NCBI RefSeq assembly: GCF_017302985.1
Contig: NZ_JAFIMU010000004.1
Coordinates: 848,869-912,868, forward strand
DNA from: Corallococcus macrosporus
GTDB lineage: Bacteria; Myxococcota; Myxococcia; Myxococcales; Myxococcaceae
Direction: 5' to 3'
DNA length: 64,000 nt
Below, one piece after another: positions 8,762-18,244 of the stretch (positions within the stretch are counted from its first letter, which is position 1; every line of letters begins with the position of its first letter). The position numbers and the translations under genes are program-made. The notes beneath the pieces are model-generated. The model was not told the origin of the DNA, made no database searches, and saw only the letters and a list, made by a program, of their open reading frames with translations.

Positions 8762-9645
8762 AGGTCCCTCGCGCGCAGGACGCCGTAGGCGCCGAAGAGG
8801 AAGACGGCCGCGAAGGCCGCGTAGGCCGCGCCGCTGGCGGCGAACTCGGCGAGCTTCGGGTGCAGCAGGTTGTCCGAGTAGTAGGACGGGGAGAGGTAGC
8901 GCAGGAAGCGCAGCAGGTTCTCCTGGCTCACCGCGCGCCCCACGGAGTCCATCAGCCAGAAGACGAAGAGCAGGATGAAGTTGAAGACGAGGCTCACCGC
9001 CGGGCTGCGGAAGAGGCTGGAGCACAGGGTGGTGAGGGCCACGTACGCCAGCGAGAAGACGATGGTGGCGCTCCAGAACTTCAGCAGGTTGAGCACCAGC
9101 GTCCCGAAGGCGAAGTCGTCGTTGAGGATGCGCGCGTAGATGAAGATGGCCAGGTCGATGACCAGCACCAGCCCCACCAGCAGCGTGGCCTGGGAGAGGA
9201 ACTTGCCCAGCAGCACCGACGAGCGGCGCGCACGCACGGTGAGGTAGCGCATGGAGCGCGGCCCCACTTCGCCGCTCACCTGATCAAAGCCCATCAGCGC
9301 GATGTAGGCGGGCAGGAAGAAGAGGGTGATCTTGAAGACGATGAGCACCACGATGGGCACCTGCGCCAGGGCCTCCATCATCGCGGTGTCGTTGCTGGCG
9401 AGGAAGCCCAGCACCCCGCGGCGCATCTCCTCCGCGGCGCGCGTGGCCATCTCCGGGTCCCCGCCGCCTTCGGCGAGCTTCGCGTTCACCTGGGTCTGCA
9501 GCTCGCGGGTGACAAAGCCCACCACGAGCAGCACCAGCGCGGAGAACATGCTGTAGAGCCCGAGCAGCACGATGGCCCGGCCGCTTCTCACGGCCCGGCG
9601 CAGCTCCGCTGCCCAGATGACCAATGCCTCTTTGAGTCCGTCCAA
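8758..9645 (-). CDS. ABC-2 type transporter permease
   Basis: An integral membrane partner of the adjacent ATPase, about 295 residues with roughly six hydrophobic helices (for example VLLGLYSMFSALVLLVVGF and ATLLVGLVLVIDLAIFIYA). The layout with a large extracytoplasmic loop after the first helix is typical of NosY/GldF-like ABC-2 permeases. The stop overlaps the ATPase start by GTGA. The start is uncertain: I favour a TTG at 9645 because the sequence becomes permease-like there, while an ATG at 9780 would add 45 residues with no membrane or family character. The gap to 9796 is a divergent promoter region. Confidence 0.86.
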   Translation of the reverse strand: MDGLKEALVIWAAELRRAVRSGRAIVLLGLYSMFSALVLLVVGFVTRELQTQVNAKLAEGGGDPEMATRAAEEMRRGVLGFLASNDTAMMEALAQVPIVVLIVFKITLFFLPAYIALMGFDQVSGEVGPRSMRYLTVRARRSSVLLGKFLSQATLLVGLVLVIDLAIFIYARILNDDFAFGTLVLNLLKFWSATIVFSLAYVALTTLCSSLFRSPAVSLVFNFILLFVFWLMDSVGRAVSQENLLRFLRYLSPSYYSDNLLHPKLAEFAASGAAYAAFAAVFLFGAYGVLRARDL

Positions 9646-9795
9646 GGTGCACAGGACCCTACTGGACCTCCGGTCAGCTTCCCAGGTTTCTGCCGGACGA
9701 AGAGGGCAGACGAGGAGGCAAGCCGTGGACAGCGCGCCCTCAGCGACTAGGATCCCGGCGGTCTGCTCCCTGCCCCCCAAGGAGAGCCCCGAAGC

Positions 9796-11418
9796 ATGAC
9801 GAAGCGCCGCCTCCTCGCCGCCCTGCCGCTGTTCCCCCTCACGCTGCTCCTGGGCGCCTCCGCGCCGGGGACGGACGTGCCCCCCGCGCCGTCAGCCGCC
9901 GCCCAGTCCGATGCCCAGACGCTGGCGCAAGCGGTGACGGCGCTCGGCACGGACGCGGGCCCGGTTGGCGCCCGCACGCTGGTGGAGAAGGTGGAGGCCG
10001 AGCAGCGTGCCCAGGCGGCTGCGCAGGACGCCGGGACCGCCACGAGCGTCGCGCAGGCTCCTGCGGCCGCTCCGTCCACGAGCGGCGCCACGGCCTCGCA
10101 GGCCCCCGCCGCTTCGGCCGCGAACGGCGCGACCGCGTCGCAGGCTCCGGCCTCGCCCGCGCTCGCGGGTGCGGAGGCGACCTCCGCCGGGCAGGGCACG
10201 GACACGCGTCCGGTGGATGCCCGCGCGCTGGCGGAGGCGCTGGCCGCGAAGGACACTGCCGCGCTGGAGCCCGGCATGGTGCCTCCGATGCCGGTGCCCT
10301 CGCGGGAGAAGGCGCCGCCGTTCGCGAAGCTCCAGGGGCTGCCCCGCGCGCAGGACCTGGTGGCCCGCGCGAAGCTGGAGGGCAACAAGCTGGTGGTGAA
10401 GGGCGGCAAGAGCGCGCCGGATCAGGTGCTCACCATCGACCCGGGCCTCCAGGCATCGCTCACGAAGATCATGCAGAACTACCAGGTGCCCTACGGCGCC
10501 GCGGTGGTGCTGGAGCCCTCCACGGGCCGCGTCCTCGCGATGGCGGAGCACTCGGAGGCGAAGCCGGAGCTGCGCGGGCTGCCCGTGCGCGCGGTGTACC
10601 CGGCCGCGAGCATCTTCAAGATCGTCACCGGCAGCGCGCTGCTGGAGGCCGGCGTGTCACCCGACACCGAGGCGTGCTTCCACGGCGGCAAGCGCCGGCT
10701 GAACGAGCGGCAGTTGGAGGACACCGAGCGCGACGGCGCCTGCTATTCGCTGGCCCTGGCCATGGGCAAGAGCGCCAACGTCATCTTCGCCAAGATGACC
10801 AGCAAGCACCTCTCCGCGGACGCCCTCAAGCGCATGGCGGCGCGCCTGCGCTTCAACCGCGAGATTCCCTTCGCCCAGCCGCTGGACGTGTCGCTCGCGT
10901 ACATCCCGGAGGACGGCTTCGCGCTCGCCAACACCGGCGCGGGCTTTGGCGACGTGTACCTGTCCCCGCTGCACGGCGCGCTCCTGGCCGCCGTCGCCGC
11001 CAACGACGGCCGCTGGGTGGACCCCGTGCTGGTGGAGCCGGAGCCCTTCATGCCCCTGCCGGAGCCGGAGCCCGTGCTCACGCCCACCGCCGCGCACGAG
11101 CTGACGCGGATGCTGGAGGAGACCGTCACCCACGGCACCGCGCGCGGCGTCTTCCGCGAGCGCGGCTTCCAGGTGAAGGACGCCGTGGGCAAGACGGGCA
11201 CGCTCGCGGACCGCGAGCCCTTCCGGGACTACTCGTGGTTCGTCGGCTTCGCGCCCAAGGACAACCCGCGCGTGGCCGTGGCCGCCCTCATCGTGAACGA
11301 CCCCAAGTGGCGCATCCGCGGCTCCTATCTGGGCCGCGAGGCCCTGCGCCTGGCGCTGGAGCGCATCCCCGCGCCGGTGGAGCTGACGGCCCCCGCGGGC
11401 GCCGCCGGCAAGCACTGA
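9796..11418 (+). CDS. Penicillin-binding protein transpeptidase domain protein
   Basis: A 540-residue exported protein with a serine D,D-transpeptidase fold. All three active-site motifs are visible: SIFK (nucleophile Ser272), SAN (Ser326), and KTG (Lys466). An N-terminal signal peptide (LLAALPLFPLTLLLGASAPG) is followed by about 180 residues of Ala/Thr/Ser-rich low-complexity sequence rather than a PBP dimerisation domain. It is therefore a stand-alone transpeptidase module, presumably periplasmic and acting on peptidoglycan cross-links. A class D beta-lactamase-like role is possible but less likely. A start at 9796 places the signal peptide at the N-terminus. It converges on the DUF4388 gene only 9 nt downstream. 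Confidence 0.9.
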   Translation: MTKRRLLAALPLFPLTLLLGASAPGTDVPPAPSAAAQSDAQTLAQAVTALGTDAGPVGARTLVEKVEAEQRAQAAAQDAGTATSVAQAPAAAPSTSGATASQAPAASAANGATASQAPASPALAGAEATSAGQGTDTRPVDARALAEALAAKDTAALEPGMVPPMPVPSREKAPPFAKLQGLPRAQDLVARAKLEGNKLVVKGGKSAPDQVLTIDPGLQASLTKIMQNYQVPYGAAVVLEPSTGRVLAMAEHSEAKPELRGLPVRAVYPAASIFKIVTGSALLEAGVSPDTEACFHGGKRRLNERQLEDTERDGACYSLALAMGKSANVIFAKMTSKHLSADALKRMAARLRFNREIPFAQPLDVSLAYIPEDGFALANTGAGFGDVYLSPLHGALLAAVAANDGRWVDPVLVEPEPFMPLPEPEPVLTPTAAHELTRMLEETVTHGTARGVFRERGFQVKDAVGKTGTLADREPFRDYSWFVGFAPKDNPRVAVAALIVNDPKWRIRGSYLGREALRLALERIPAPVELTAPAGAAGKH

Positions 11419-11427
11419 GCGCGGCCG

Positions 11428-12591
11428 TCAGGACAGCGGACGCGGGGTGAGCTTCACCAGCCCCGTGTCCACGAAGCCCTGGAAGAACTTCAGCGCCTCC
11501 AGCTCCTGGAGGGGCGACACGTGCACGATGGCCGCCACGTCCCGCCGCCCGTCGATGCGCGACAGCAGGTAGCGCTCCGGTGACGTGAGCGGCAGCGTCT
11601 TCAGGTGCGCGGGCGTCACCATCAGCGCCGGCACCCGCGACGGCTCCATCAGCGCCTTGCGCAGCTCCGCGAGCAGCCGGCCTTCCGCGTCGCGCAGGAG
11701 CTTCGCGGTGTGCTCGGTGGGGGCAATCTCGTGCGCGCGCCGGACCAGCGCCTCGCCGTCGCGCAGGTTGCCCGCGTCCAGGAAGAGCTGCGCGGCCTGG
11801 AGCACCTCGTCGGAAGACGACTCCGAGCCGATGACGCCGCCCGCATTCAGGTCGTCGTCATCGTCCTCCACCACCACCACGGTGTGCGAGCCGGGCTCCG
11901 GCGCGGGCAGGGGAGCCTCGTCGGACACGCGCAGCGCGTCCTGCCGGTAGAGCGCGTACAGCCGCTGGTAGAGGAAGAAGTCGGTGGCGTGCAGCGCCAG
12001 CGCGATGCCGTCGATGCTCAGACCGTCCTTCGCCAACTGCACGATGCGCTCGTCCATGCTGCCGGCCTTGCGGTCCGTCAGCTTGCGCTCGTCCACCTCC
12101 AGGCGCACGCCGCCGGAAGGGAACACCGCGCGGATGGCCTGCCACGCCGTCTCGCGGAACTCGCCCTCGCGGCTGACGTCCAGCAGGTCCACGCTGACGT
12201 CCAGGCCCTCCAGCTCCGGCGCGGCGTCCGTGGCGCGGAAGTCGAAGCCGCCTTCCTCCCAGGTGAAGGCGTCCAGCAGCATCTCCCGGAACTTGTGGGA
12301 GAGCGTGGTGCGCACGGTGGCTTCCGTCACCGTGCCCGTCATGATGAGGATCTTCCCCAGCAGGATGTGCGTCTCCGCCTGCGTGGCGAACGCGCGCTCC
12401 AGCTGGTCCTCCGTCAGGTGCCCCTGGTTGATGAGGAACTGGCCGAAGTACTCGCGCGGCTGGTTGGAGCTGGCGGTGATGACGTGCCCGTCGCGAAGCA
12501 GGAGCTGCTTGCGCACGTCTCCCCGCTCCACGTTCAGGGTGCCGGTGGCCCGGCGATTCCCGAGGTGGACGACCAGGTCCTTGAGGGGCAT
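11428..12591 (-). CDS. DUF4388 (PATAN-like) domain protein
   Basis: A 387-residue cytoplasmic protein that starts directly with a DUF4388 domain (MPLKDLVVHLGNRRATGTL). This family is abundant in deltaproteobacteria and often linked to signalling or motility regulators. A helical, winged-helix-like middle follows (residues about 60-200), then an acidic linker with a run of six Asp/Glu residues, and a C-terminal TPR-like part. The ATG at 12591 was chosen because the domain begins there. The same frame continues open upstream through antisense sequence of other genes, which is not coding. It is divergent from the small redox gene with about 50 bp between them. Confidence 0.85.
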   Translation of the reverse strand: MPLKDLVVHLGNRRATGTLNVERGDVRKQLLLRDGHVITASSNQPREYFGQFLINQGHLTEDQLERAFATQAETHILLGKILIMTGTVTEATVRTTLSHKFREMLLDAFTWEEGGFDFRATDAAPELEGLDVSVDLLDVSREGEFRETAWQAIRAVFPSGGVRLEVDERKLTDRKAGSMDERIVQLAKDGLSIDGIALALHATDFFLYQRLYALYRQDALRVSDEAPLPAPEPGSHTVVVVEDDDDDLNAGGVIGSESSSDEVLQAAQLFLDAGNLRDGEALVRRAHEIAPTEHTAKLLRDAEGRLLAELRKALMEPSRVPALMVTPAHLKTLPLTSPERYLLSRIDGRRDVAAIVHVSPLQELEALKFFQGFVDTGLVKLTPRPLS

Positions 12592-12642
12592 CGTCGAAAA
12601 ATCACCACACACGCCGCGCATCGAGCGCCCATCCTGCAACGC

Positions 12643-12921
12643 ATGCGAGTCGATATCTACTCGAAACCCGGGTGTTCCCTCTGCGTGAAGGCCCTCGCCG
12701 TGGCCGAGGAGGTACAGACCCGGCTGTCGTTCGAGCTCTACGTCACCGACATCCTCCAGAGCCCGGACCTCTTCGAGGCCTGGCGTTACGACATCCCCGT
12801 GGTCCTCATCGAGGGCGTGCCCGCCTTCAAGCACCGCGTGGACGCGGAGGGGTTGGAAGCCCGGATCCGCGAGGTGATGAATGGCATACCCATTGCTAAA
12901 ACCGTGGGCCAGGATGGGTAA
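12643..12921 (+). CDS. Glutaredoxin-like thiol protein
   Basis: A 92-residue thioredoxin-fold protein of the DUF836/glutaredoxin-like group. The CxxC motif is CSLC in IYSKPGCSLCVKAL (cysteines near residues 11 and 14). The cis-proline region appears as YDIPVVLIEG. The compact size and the motif close to the N-terminus match small glutaredoxin-like proteins such as those near NrdH or YruB. It probably acts in cytoplasmic thiol-disulfide exchange. The ATG at 12643 places the first beta-strand at the start. Confidence 0.88.
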   Translation: MRVDIYSKPGCSLCVKALAVAEEVQTRLSFELYVTDILQSPDLFEAWRYDIPVVLIEGVPAFKHRVDAEGLEARIREVMNGIPIAKTVGQDG

Positions 12922-13041
12922 CGAAGTGCCCTCCCCTAAGAAATCCAAGGGGATACGTAGGGCGCGAAAGTAGCGGGGCTGTAAATCTGGGCAGGCGGGC
13001 AGGGTGGCGGGGCAGAAAATGCTGGAAGGGAGGGCACGGCG

Positions 13042-13995
13042 GTGGGTGTGAAGCGCAAGGGAGCGGGAAAGTCGGGCCAGCCTCCTACGGTGCTGCTGGT
13101 GGAGCCGCGTGCGGAGGACCTGGAGCGCACCCGGGCGCTCCTGGGGGAGGCGGGCTTCCGCGTGGTGCCCCTGACGCGCTTCGACGCGGCGGTGCCCCTC
13201 TTCGAGGTGATCCGCCCGGACGCGGTGCTGTTGGCCGCGCAGCCGCCGGACTACGCGGCGGTGCAGACGGCGCGGCGCCTGCGCCAGGTGGGCAAGGGCA
13301 CGGTGCCGATGATGTACCTGGTGGATTCGCACGACCGGGACGCGTGGCGCTTCTGCGTGGAGAAGGGCCAGTGCGTGGACGTGGTGCCGCGCGCGGTGGA
13401 TGGCGCGGAGCTGTCCATGAAGCTGCACGCGCAGATGCGGCTGAAGCAGTCGGTGGAGCGCGCGGCGGCGGGTGAAGAGGCCGGCACGGCGCTGGCGCTG
13501 CATGACCCGGTGACGGGGCTCTACAACCGGCCGTTCCTGCTGGCCCTCATCGGGCTGGAGGCCCGCCGGACGGAGCGCTACGGCGGGACTTTCTCGGTGG
13601 TGGCGGCGGAGGTGACGGGGTGGAGCGCGCTTCGCAAGGAGCACGGCAAGAGCATGGCGGAGCGGCTGCTCGTCTACAGCGCGGTGGTGCTGGGACAGAC
13701 GGTGCGCGAGGCCGACGCGGTGGCGCGGGTGGGCGACAGTCAGTTCGCCATGCTGCTGCCGGGCACGCCCGCGGAGGCGGTGCCGGAGGTGCTGGCGCGG
13801 GTGGAGGCCCGGTTCGAGGCCGCCCGTTTCCAGATGGAGGGTCGCGTGGTGCGCACGGCGCTGGAGCTGGGGGCGGTGAGCTTCCCGGACACGGTGGGGG
13901 CTCCCACCCAGTTGCTGGGCGCGGCACTGCAGACCTTGAGGCGTACACGCGAGATTCGGCGGGCGGCCGGTCCAGCCCGCTTGATGTCGGTTTGA
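13042..13995 (+). CDS. Receiver-like and degenerate GGDEF domain protein
   Basis: A 317-residue signalling protein. Residues about 15-130 resemble a response-regulator receiver fold (VLLVEPRAED at the start), but the usual phospho-acceptor region reads DAVLLAAQPPD, so the acceptor aspartate is not conserved. Residues about 155-310 resemble a GGDEF domain beginning DPVTGLYNRPF. The active-site signature is replaced by GDSQF in RVGDSQFAMLL, so diguanylate cyclase activity is unlikely. The gene probably has a binding or scaffold role. The start is a GTG at 13042 preceded by GGGAGGG. It lies about 45 bp upstream of the NtrC-like regulator on the same strand and may share its transcript. Confidence 0.82.
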   Translation: MGVKRKGAGKSGQPPTVLLVEPRAEDLERTRALLGEAGFRVVPLTRFDAAVPLFEVIRPDAVLLAAQPPDYAAVQTARRLRQVGKGTVPMMYLVDSHDRDAWRFCVEKGQCVDVVPRAVDGAELSMKLHAQMRLKQSVERAAAGEEAGTALALHDPVTGLYNRPFLLALIGLEARRTERYGGTFSVVAAEVTGWSALRKEHGKSMAERLLVYSAVVLGQTVREADAVARVGDSQFAMLLPGTPAEAVPEVLARVEARFEAARFQMEGRVVRTALELGAVSFPDTVGAPTQLLGAALQTLRRTREIRRAAGPARLMSV

Positions 13996-14041
13996 TTCAG
14001 TTCACGAGGGTTTGATGCACAGGGCGAGCGGAGGCGTGGGG

Positions 14042-15703
14042 ATGGATCGGATCGCGGTGCTGGTGGTGGATGACGAGGAGTCGGTGCGCACGTTCCTGTC
14101 CGAGCTCTTGGGCAGCTCGGGGTACCAGGTGCGCTGTGCGTCCAGCGGTTCGCAGGCGCTGGAGATGCTCTCCGGTGGCTCGTTCGACGCGGTGCTCCTG
14201 GACGTGGTGATGCCGGAGATGAGTGGCCTGGAGGTGCTCCGCCGCTACCGCGGCACGGGTGGCACGGCCCCGGTCATCGTGTTGAGCGCGCTGTCCGGCG
14301 CCGACGACGCGGTGCGCGCGCTGAAGATGGGCGCGTCCGACTATCTGGCGAAGCCCTTTGGCAACGACGAGCTGCAGGACGTGCTCGCGCGCGCCCTGGG
14401 GACCCGCGTGCCGGAGCGTCAGGCGACCGCGCCCGCGCCTCGCGTGGTGCTGACGCCCGCGGAGGCCGCGGCCGAGGCTCGCGTGCTCATCTCCACGTCG
14501 CCGGCCATGCGCCGCGCGCGTGCGCTGGTGGAGCGCATCGCGGACACGGACGTGCCGGTGCTGCTCTTGGGTGAGTCCGGTACGGGCAAGGAAGTGATTG
14601 CCCGCGAAATCCATGCGCGCAGCCAGCGCCATGGCCGGCCGTTCATCAAGGTGAACTGCGCGGCGCTGCCGGGTGAGCTGCTGGAGAGCGAGCTGTTCGG
14701 CCACGAGCGCGGCGCCTTCACGGGCGCCACGGCGGAGAAGCCGGGCAAGTTCGAGCTGGCGGATCAGGGCACCATCTTTCTGGACGAGATTGGCGAGATG
14801 GCCATCCGCCTCCAGGCGAAGCTGCTCCAGGTGCTGCAGGACGAGGAGTTCTTCCGCGTCGGTGGCAAGAAGAGCGTCCGCGTGGACAGCCGCGTGGTGG
14901 TGGCGACGAACCGCGACCTGGAGAAGGAGATCGCGCTCGGCAACTTCCGCGAGGACCTGTACTACCGCCTCAACGTGGTGGCCATCCGCCTGCCGCCCCT
15001 GCGCGAGCGCCGGGAGGACGTGGTGCCGCTCACCGACCACTTCCTCAAGAAGTACGGCAAGGGCTTCATGACGAACGTGTCCGAGCTGCCCTCCGAGGTG
15101 CTCCACGCGTTCAGCGACTACGAGTGGCCGGGCAACGTGCGCGAGCTGGAGAACATGGTCCGCCGGCTGTGCGTGCTGAAGGATCCGACCCTGGTGCTGG
15201 ACGAAATCCACGCCGGTGGCCGTGCTCCGGCGAGCGCGCCGTCGCTGCCCACGTCGTTCGGCGGTGGGGACGAGTTCAGCCCGCCTCCGTCGCGCCATGT
15301 GGAAGAGTCCGCCCGCGTCTTCGCGGCGCCGCCCGTCTCCCATGCGGCGGTCTCCAACTCCGGCGTGCAGGTGCTGGAGATGCCCGCGCGTGGCGTGATG
15401 CTGACGCCCGCTCCGGTGGCGGAGGCCTCGCCGTTCAACGCCGTGACGCCGCAGCGCTACGCGAATCCGTTCGATGCGCCCCAGCCTCCGCCCCCGCCGC
15501 CTCCGGCCGGGGAGCTGTCGCTGAAGGACATCGGCAAGCGCGCGGCGATGCTCGCGGAGCGTGAGGCCATCCTCGCGATGCTCCAGCGCACCGCTTGGAA
15601 CAAGCGCCGCGCCGCCGGCAAGCTGCGCATCAGCTACAAGGCGCTGCTCTACAAGATCAAGGAGTGCGGCATCATCGACCCTCGCGCGAGCGCGGAGTTC
15701 TAG
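14042..15703 (+). CDS. Sigma-54-dependent response regulator (NtrC family)
   Basis: A 553-residue enhancer-binding activator of sigma-54 RNA polymerase. The N-terminal receiver has the acidic pair VVDDEE and phospho-acceptor Asp54. The AAA+ domain shows Walker A GESGTGKE (about residue 177), the sigma-54-contacting GAFTGA loop (about 224) and the Walker B strand GTIFLDEIGEM. A proline-rich linker leads to a C-terminal Fis-type helix-turn-helix (RAAGKLRISYKALLYKIKECG). The ATG at 14042 has GGAG eight bases upstream and sits right before the receiver; ATG 14015 is an alternative. No partner histidine kinase is adjacent. Candidate sigma-54 promoters occur elsewhere in this window, but a direct link is not shown. 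Confidence 0.94.
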   Translation: MDRIAVLVVDDEESVRTFLSELLGSSGYQVRCASSGSQALEMLSGGSFDAVLLDVVMPEMSGLEVLRRYRGTGGTAPVIVLSALSGADDAVRALKMGASDYLAKPFGNDELQDVLARALGTRVPERQATAPAPRVVLTPAEAAAEARVLISTSPAMRRARALVERIADTDVPVLLLGESGTGKEVIAREIHARSQRHGRPFIKVNCAALPGELLESELFGHERGAFTGATAEKPGKFELADQGTIFLDEIGEMAIRLQAKLLQVLQDEEFFRVGGKKSVRVDSRVVVATNRDLEKEIALGNFREDLYYRLNVVAIRLPPLRERREDVVPLTDHFLKKYGKGFMTNVSELPSEVLHAFSDYEWPGNVRELENMVRRLCVLKDPTLVLDEIHAGGRAPASAPSLPTSFGGGDEFSPPPSRHVEESARVFAAPPVSHAAVSNSGVQVLEMPARGVMLTPAPVAEASPFNAVTPQRYANPFDAPQPPPPPPPAGELSLKDIGKRAAMLAEREAILAMLQRTAWNKRRAAGKLRISYKALLYKIKECGIIDPRASAEF

Positions 15704-15727
15704 AGCCGGCCTTGAAGACGTGAGACG

Positions 15728-15762
15728 ACGGCCCTTCTTCCGGATGACGGGAGGAGGGCCGT
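15728..15762 (+). terminator. Terminator hairpin after the NtrC-family gene
   Basis: A 14-bp stem (15728-15741 with 15749-15762, two wobble pairs) around a GGATGAC loop, 24 nt after the stop. ACGTGA and TCACGT at its flanks can extend the pairing. No long T-run is present. Confidence 0.65.
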
Positions 15763-15817
15763 TCACGTTGGTGCCGGGCCTTGCACGGAGCGGCCGTTGC
15801 CCGGTATCGCGGAGGGC

Positions 15818-16621
15818 ATGACCGCTCCGCTCATTCTGCTCGGCTGTGGCTACACGCTCACGCGGTTCGCGGTGGCGGAGGCCCGCGCGGGCCGCGAGGT
15901 GCTGGCCACGACCCGGGATGCGTCCCGCCGCGCGGTGCTGGAGGCGGCCGGGGTTCGCGTGGTGTCCATGGAAGAGGCGCTGTCGCGAGCCGCGGGCGCG
16001 CACGTCGTGGACTCCGTTCCACCCGATGCGGGGTTGGATGCCCACCTCGCGCAAGCGCTGGGCGGTGCGCGTCCGTCGCGGCTCGTCTACCTGTCCTCCA
16101 CGGGCGTCTACGGCTCCGCTCGCGGGCACGTGGATGAGGCCACGCCGGTGGACACGGCCTCCGCGACCTCGCGTGCGCGGCTGGAGGCGGAGGGCCTGTT
16201 CCTCCCGTTGGGCGCGAGCGTCCTGCGCATCGCGGGCATCTACGGCCCGGGGCGCGGCACATCCGGACGGCTGAAGGCGGGCACGCTGCGCATCCCGGAG
16301 TCGGGTGGGGGACGGCTGTCGCGCATCCACGTGGACGACCTGGTGGAGGTGGTGCGCGTGGTGCTGGAGCGCGGCGGCCCTGGCGAGATCTACTGCGCGG
16401 CCGACCGCCGCCCCGCGACACAGGAGGAGACGGCCTCCTGGCTCTGCCAGCGTCTGGGCCTTCCCATGCCGCCGCGAGTGCCGCTCGCGTCGATGCATGA
16501 GTCGCTGCGCGGCGACCGCGCCATCAGCGCCGCGAAGCTGGAGGCCCTGGGCTGGACGCCGCGCTACCCGGACTTCACCACCGGGTTCCTCGCCGCGATG
16601 GAAGAGGAAGCGCGCGGATAG
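15818..16621 (+). CDS. NAD(P)-binding epimerase/dehydratase-like protein (YeeZ type)
   Basis: A 267-residue Rossmann-fold protein of the extended SDR/NAD-dependent epimerase group. It starts with a nucleotide-binding strand-turn (LILLGCGYTLTRF) whose glycine pattern GCGYT differs from the classic GxxGxxG, as in the short YeeZ-like subgroup. The strand LVYLSSTGVYG carries the serine and tyrosine typical of the catalytic region, although the usual YxxxK spacing is not clear. The substrate is unknown. I use the ATG at 15818. A TTG at 15797 with a GGAG six bases upstream would add seven residues and cannot be excluded. Confidence 0.78.
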   Translation: MTAPLILLGCGYTLTRFAVAEARAGREVLATTRDASRRAVLEAAGVRVVSMEEALSRAAGAHVVDSVPPDAGLDAHLAQALGGARPSRLVYLSSTGVYGSARGHVDEATPVDTASATSRARLEAEGLFLPLGASVLRIAGIYGPGRGTSGRLKAGTLRIPESGGGRLSRIHVDDLVEVVRVVLERGGPGEIYCAADRRPATQEETASWLCQRLGLPMPPRVPLASMHESLRGDRAISAAKLEALGWTPRYPDFTTGFLAAMEEEARG

Positions 16622-16627
16622 GGCGGC

Positions 16628-18244
16628 CTACTCGGGCGACTCCGCCCGGAGGATCTGCTGCAGGTCGAGCTCCGACCAGTCCAGCTCCTGCTCCACCACC
16701 TGGAACGCCGCGTCCCCGATGGTGCCGTTGGCCCGGAGGTCCGCCAGCCGCTTGCGCCCCGCAGCCATGGAGGTGCGCACCATTTCCGCGTCCGCGGTGG
16801 GCGGACCCCAGGGAGAGCTGGGGCCCGCCGGGGCCGGCATGCCCGGTAGCGAGTGCTCCTCCAGGAGCTGCCGCGCGCGCCGCAGCTGCAACTCGTAGCG
16901 CCGCCGGACCAGGACGGACATCTCCGTGCCCGGGGCGTCCTGCGTGGCCTCCAGCCCCGCGCGCAGCGTCTCCACACGCGCGAGCCGCACCTCGTGGTCC
17001 ACCTCGCCGTCGTCGTCCAGTTTCAGCCGCGACATCAGGGGCCGCAGCGTCATGCCCTGCACCACGAGCGTCCCCAGCACCACGGAGAAGGAGGTGAAGA
17101 GGATGAGGTCCCGGTAGGGGAAGGCGGCGACCCCGTCATGCCCCGTGGGCAGCGCCAGCGCCGCCGCCAGCGTCACGATGCCTCGCATCCCGCACCAGCC
17201 CACCAGCACGGCCGCGCCTCGCGAGAGCGTGACGGGGCTGGACTTCGACTTGCGCTGCCTCCAGCGCGTGACGGCCCCCGCGCCCATCACCCACGCGAAG
17301 CGCGCGAGGATGGCCGCGACCGTCACCACCGCGGCGATGGCCGTGTACTGCAGCCACGTCTCCCGGTCGAAGCGCGCGACGATGGTCTTCAGCTGGAAGC
17401 CCACGAGCACGAAGGCCAGCACGTTCAGCACGAACGTCGCCACCTCCCACACCGCGTAGGACGGGATGCGGATCCGCGCGGGCGTCAGCGTGGAGGCCGT
17501 GCGGGAGATGGTCATTGCGTAGACGACGGTCGTGAGGATGCCGGACAGGTGCAGCCGCTCGGCGAGGATCCACACCGCGAAGGTGCTGCCGAACTGCGTG
17601 ATGACGGCCGTGGCCACGTCCTCGACGAAGAGGTTGATGCGCAGGCTCACCTTCGACAGCACCACGCCCAGCACCACGCTGCCCACCATGACGACCAGCA
17701 GCATGGGCACCGCGCTCCAGCCCATCACGCCGCCCGCGGCCACGGCGCCCAGCGCGAGCCGGTAGATGAGCAGGGCGCTCGCGTCGTTGAAGAGGCTTTC
17801 GCCCTCCAGGATGACGAGCAGCCGGTGCGGGGGCTTGAGCTGCTTGAGCACCGCCGTGGCCGCCGCCGCGTCCGGAGGCGCGACGATGGCGCCCAGCGCG
17901 ATGGCCGCGGCCCAGGGCATCGCGGGCACCATCCAGCGCACCGCCAGCGCCACCGCGATGACCGTGAGCACCACCGCGCCCAGGGCGAGCCCCGCCACCG
18001 GCCGCCAGTTCGCGCGCAGGTCGCGAGGAGACGCGTCGAACGCCGCGTCCAGCAGCACCGGTGCGACGAACAGCGTGAGCGCCAGCTCCGGATCCAGCAC
18101 CAGCTCCGGGCTCCACGGCATGAGCGCCAGCACCGCCCCCGCCAGCGCTACCAGCGCGGGGTAGGGCGTGCCCAGCCGACGGGACAGCGCCGCCAGCCCT
18201 GCACCTCCCACCAGCAGCGCGATGACGATCTCGAACACCAGCAT
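16628..18244 (-). CDS. Na+/H+ antiporter, CPA1 family
   Basis: A 538-residue cation:proton antiporter with about 12 hydrophobic helices in the first 400 residues and a charged cytoplasmic tail of about 130. CPA1 features are visible: APVLLDAAFD, the APPDAAAATAV helix carrying the transport aspartate pattern, and ESLFNDASALL with the conserved ND. It exports Na+ or K+ in exchange for protons and helps pH and ion homeostasis. The ATG at 18244 follows GAGG and begins with a membrane helix. The open frame extending to 18568 has no membrane character and was rejected. It converges with the SDR-like gene with 6 nt between stops. Confidence 0.93.
   Translation of the reverse strand: MLVFEIVIALLVGGAGLAALSRRLGTPYPALVALAGAVLALMPWSPELVLDPELALTLFVAPVLLDAAFDASPRDLRANWRPVAGLALGAVVLTVIAVALAVRWMVPAMPWAAAIALGAIVAPPDAAAATAVLKQLKPPHRLLVILEGESLFNDASALLIYRLALGAVAAGGVMGWSAVPMLLVVMVGSVVLGVVLSKVSLRINLFVEDVATAVITQFGSTFAVWILAERLHLSGILTTVVYAMTISRTASTLTPARIRIPSYAVWEVATFVLNVLAFVLVGFQLKTIVARFDRETWLQYTAIAAVVTVAAILARFAWVMGAGAVTRWRQRKSKSSPVTLSRGAAVLVGWCGMRGIVTLAAALALPTGHDGVAAFPYRDLILFTSFSVVLGTLVVQGMTLRPLMSRLKLDDDGEVDHEVRLARVETLRAGLEATQDAPGTEMSVLVRRRYELQLRRARQLLEEHSLPGMPAPAGPSSPWGPPTADAEMVRTSMAAGRKRLADLRANGTIGDAAFQVVEQELDWSELDLQQILRAESPE

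Noticed and set aside
15797..15817. TTG start for the SDR-like protein
   Set aside because: It has a usable GGAG upstream, but the ATG at 15818 directly precedes the nucleotide-binding strand. It remains possible.
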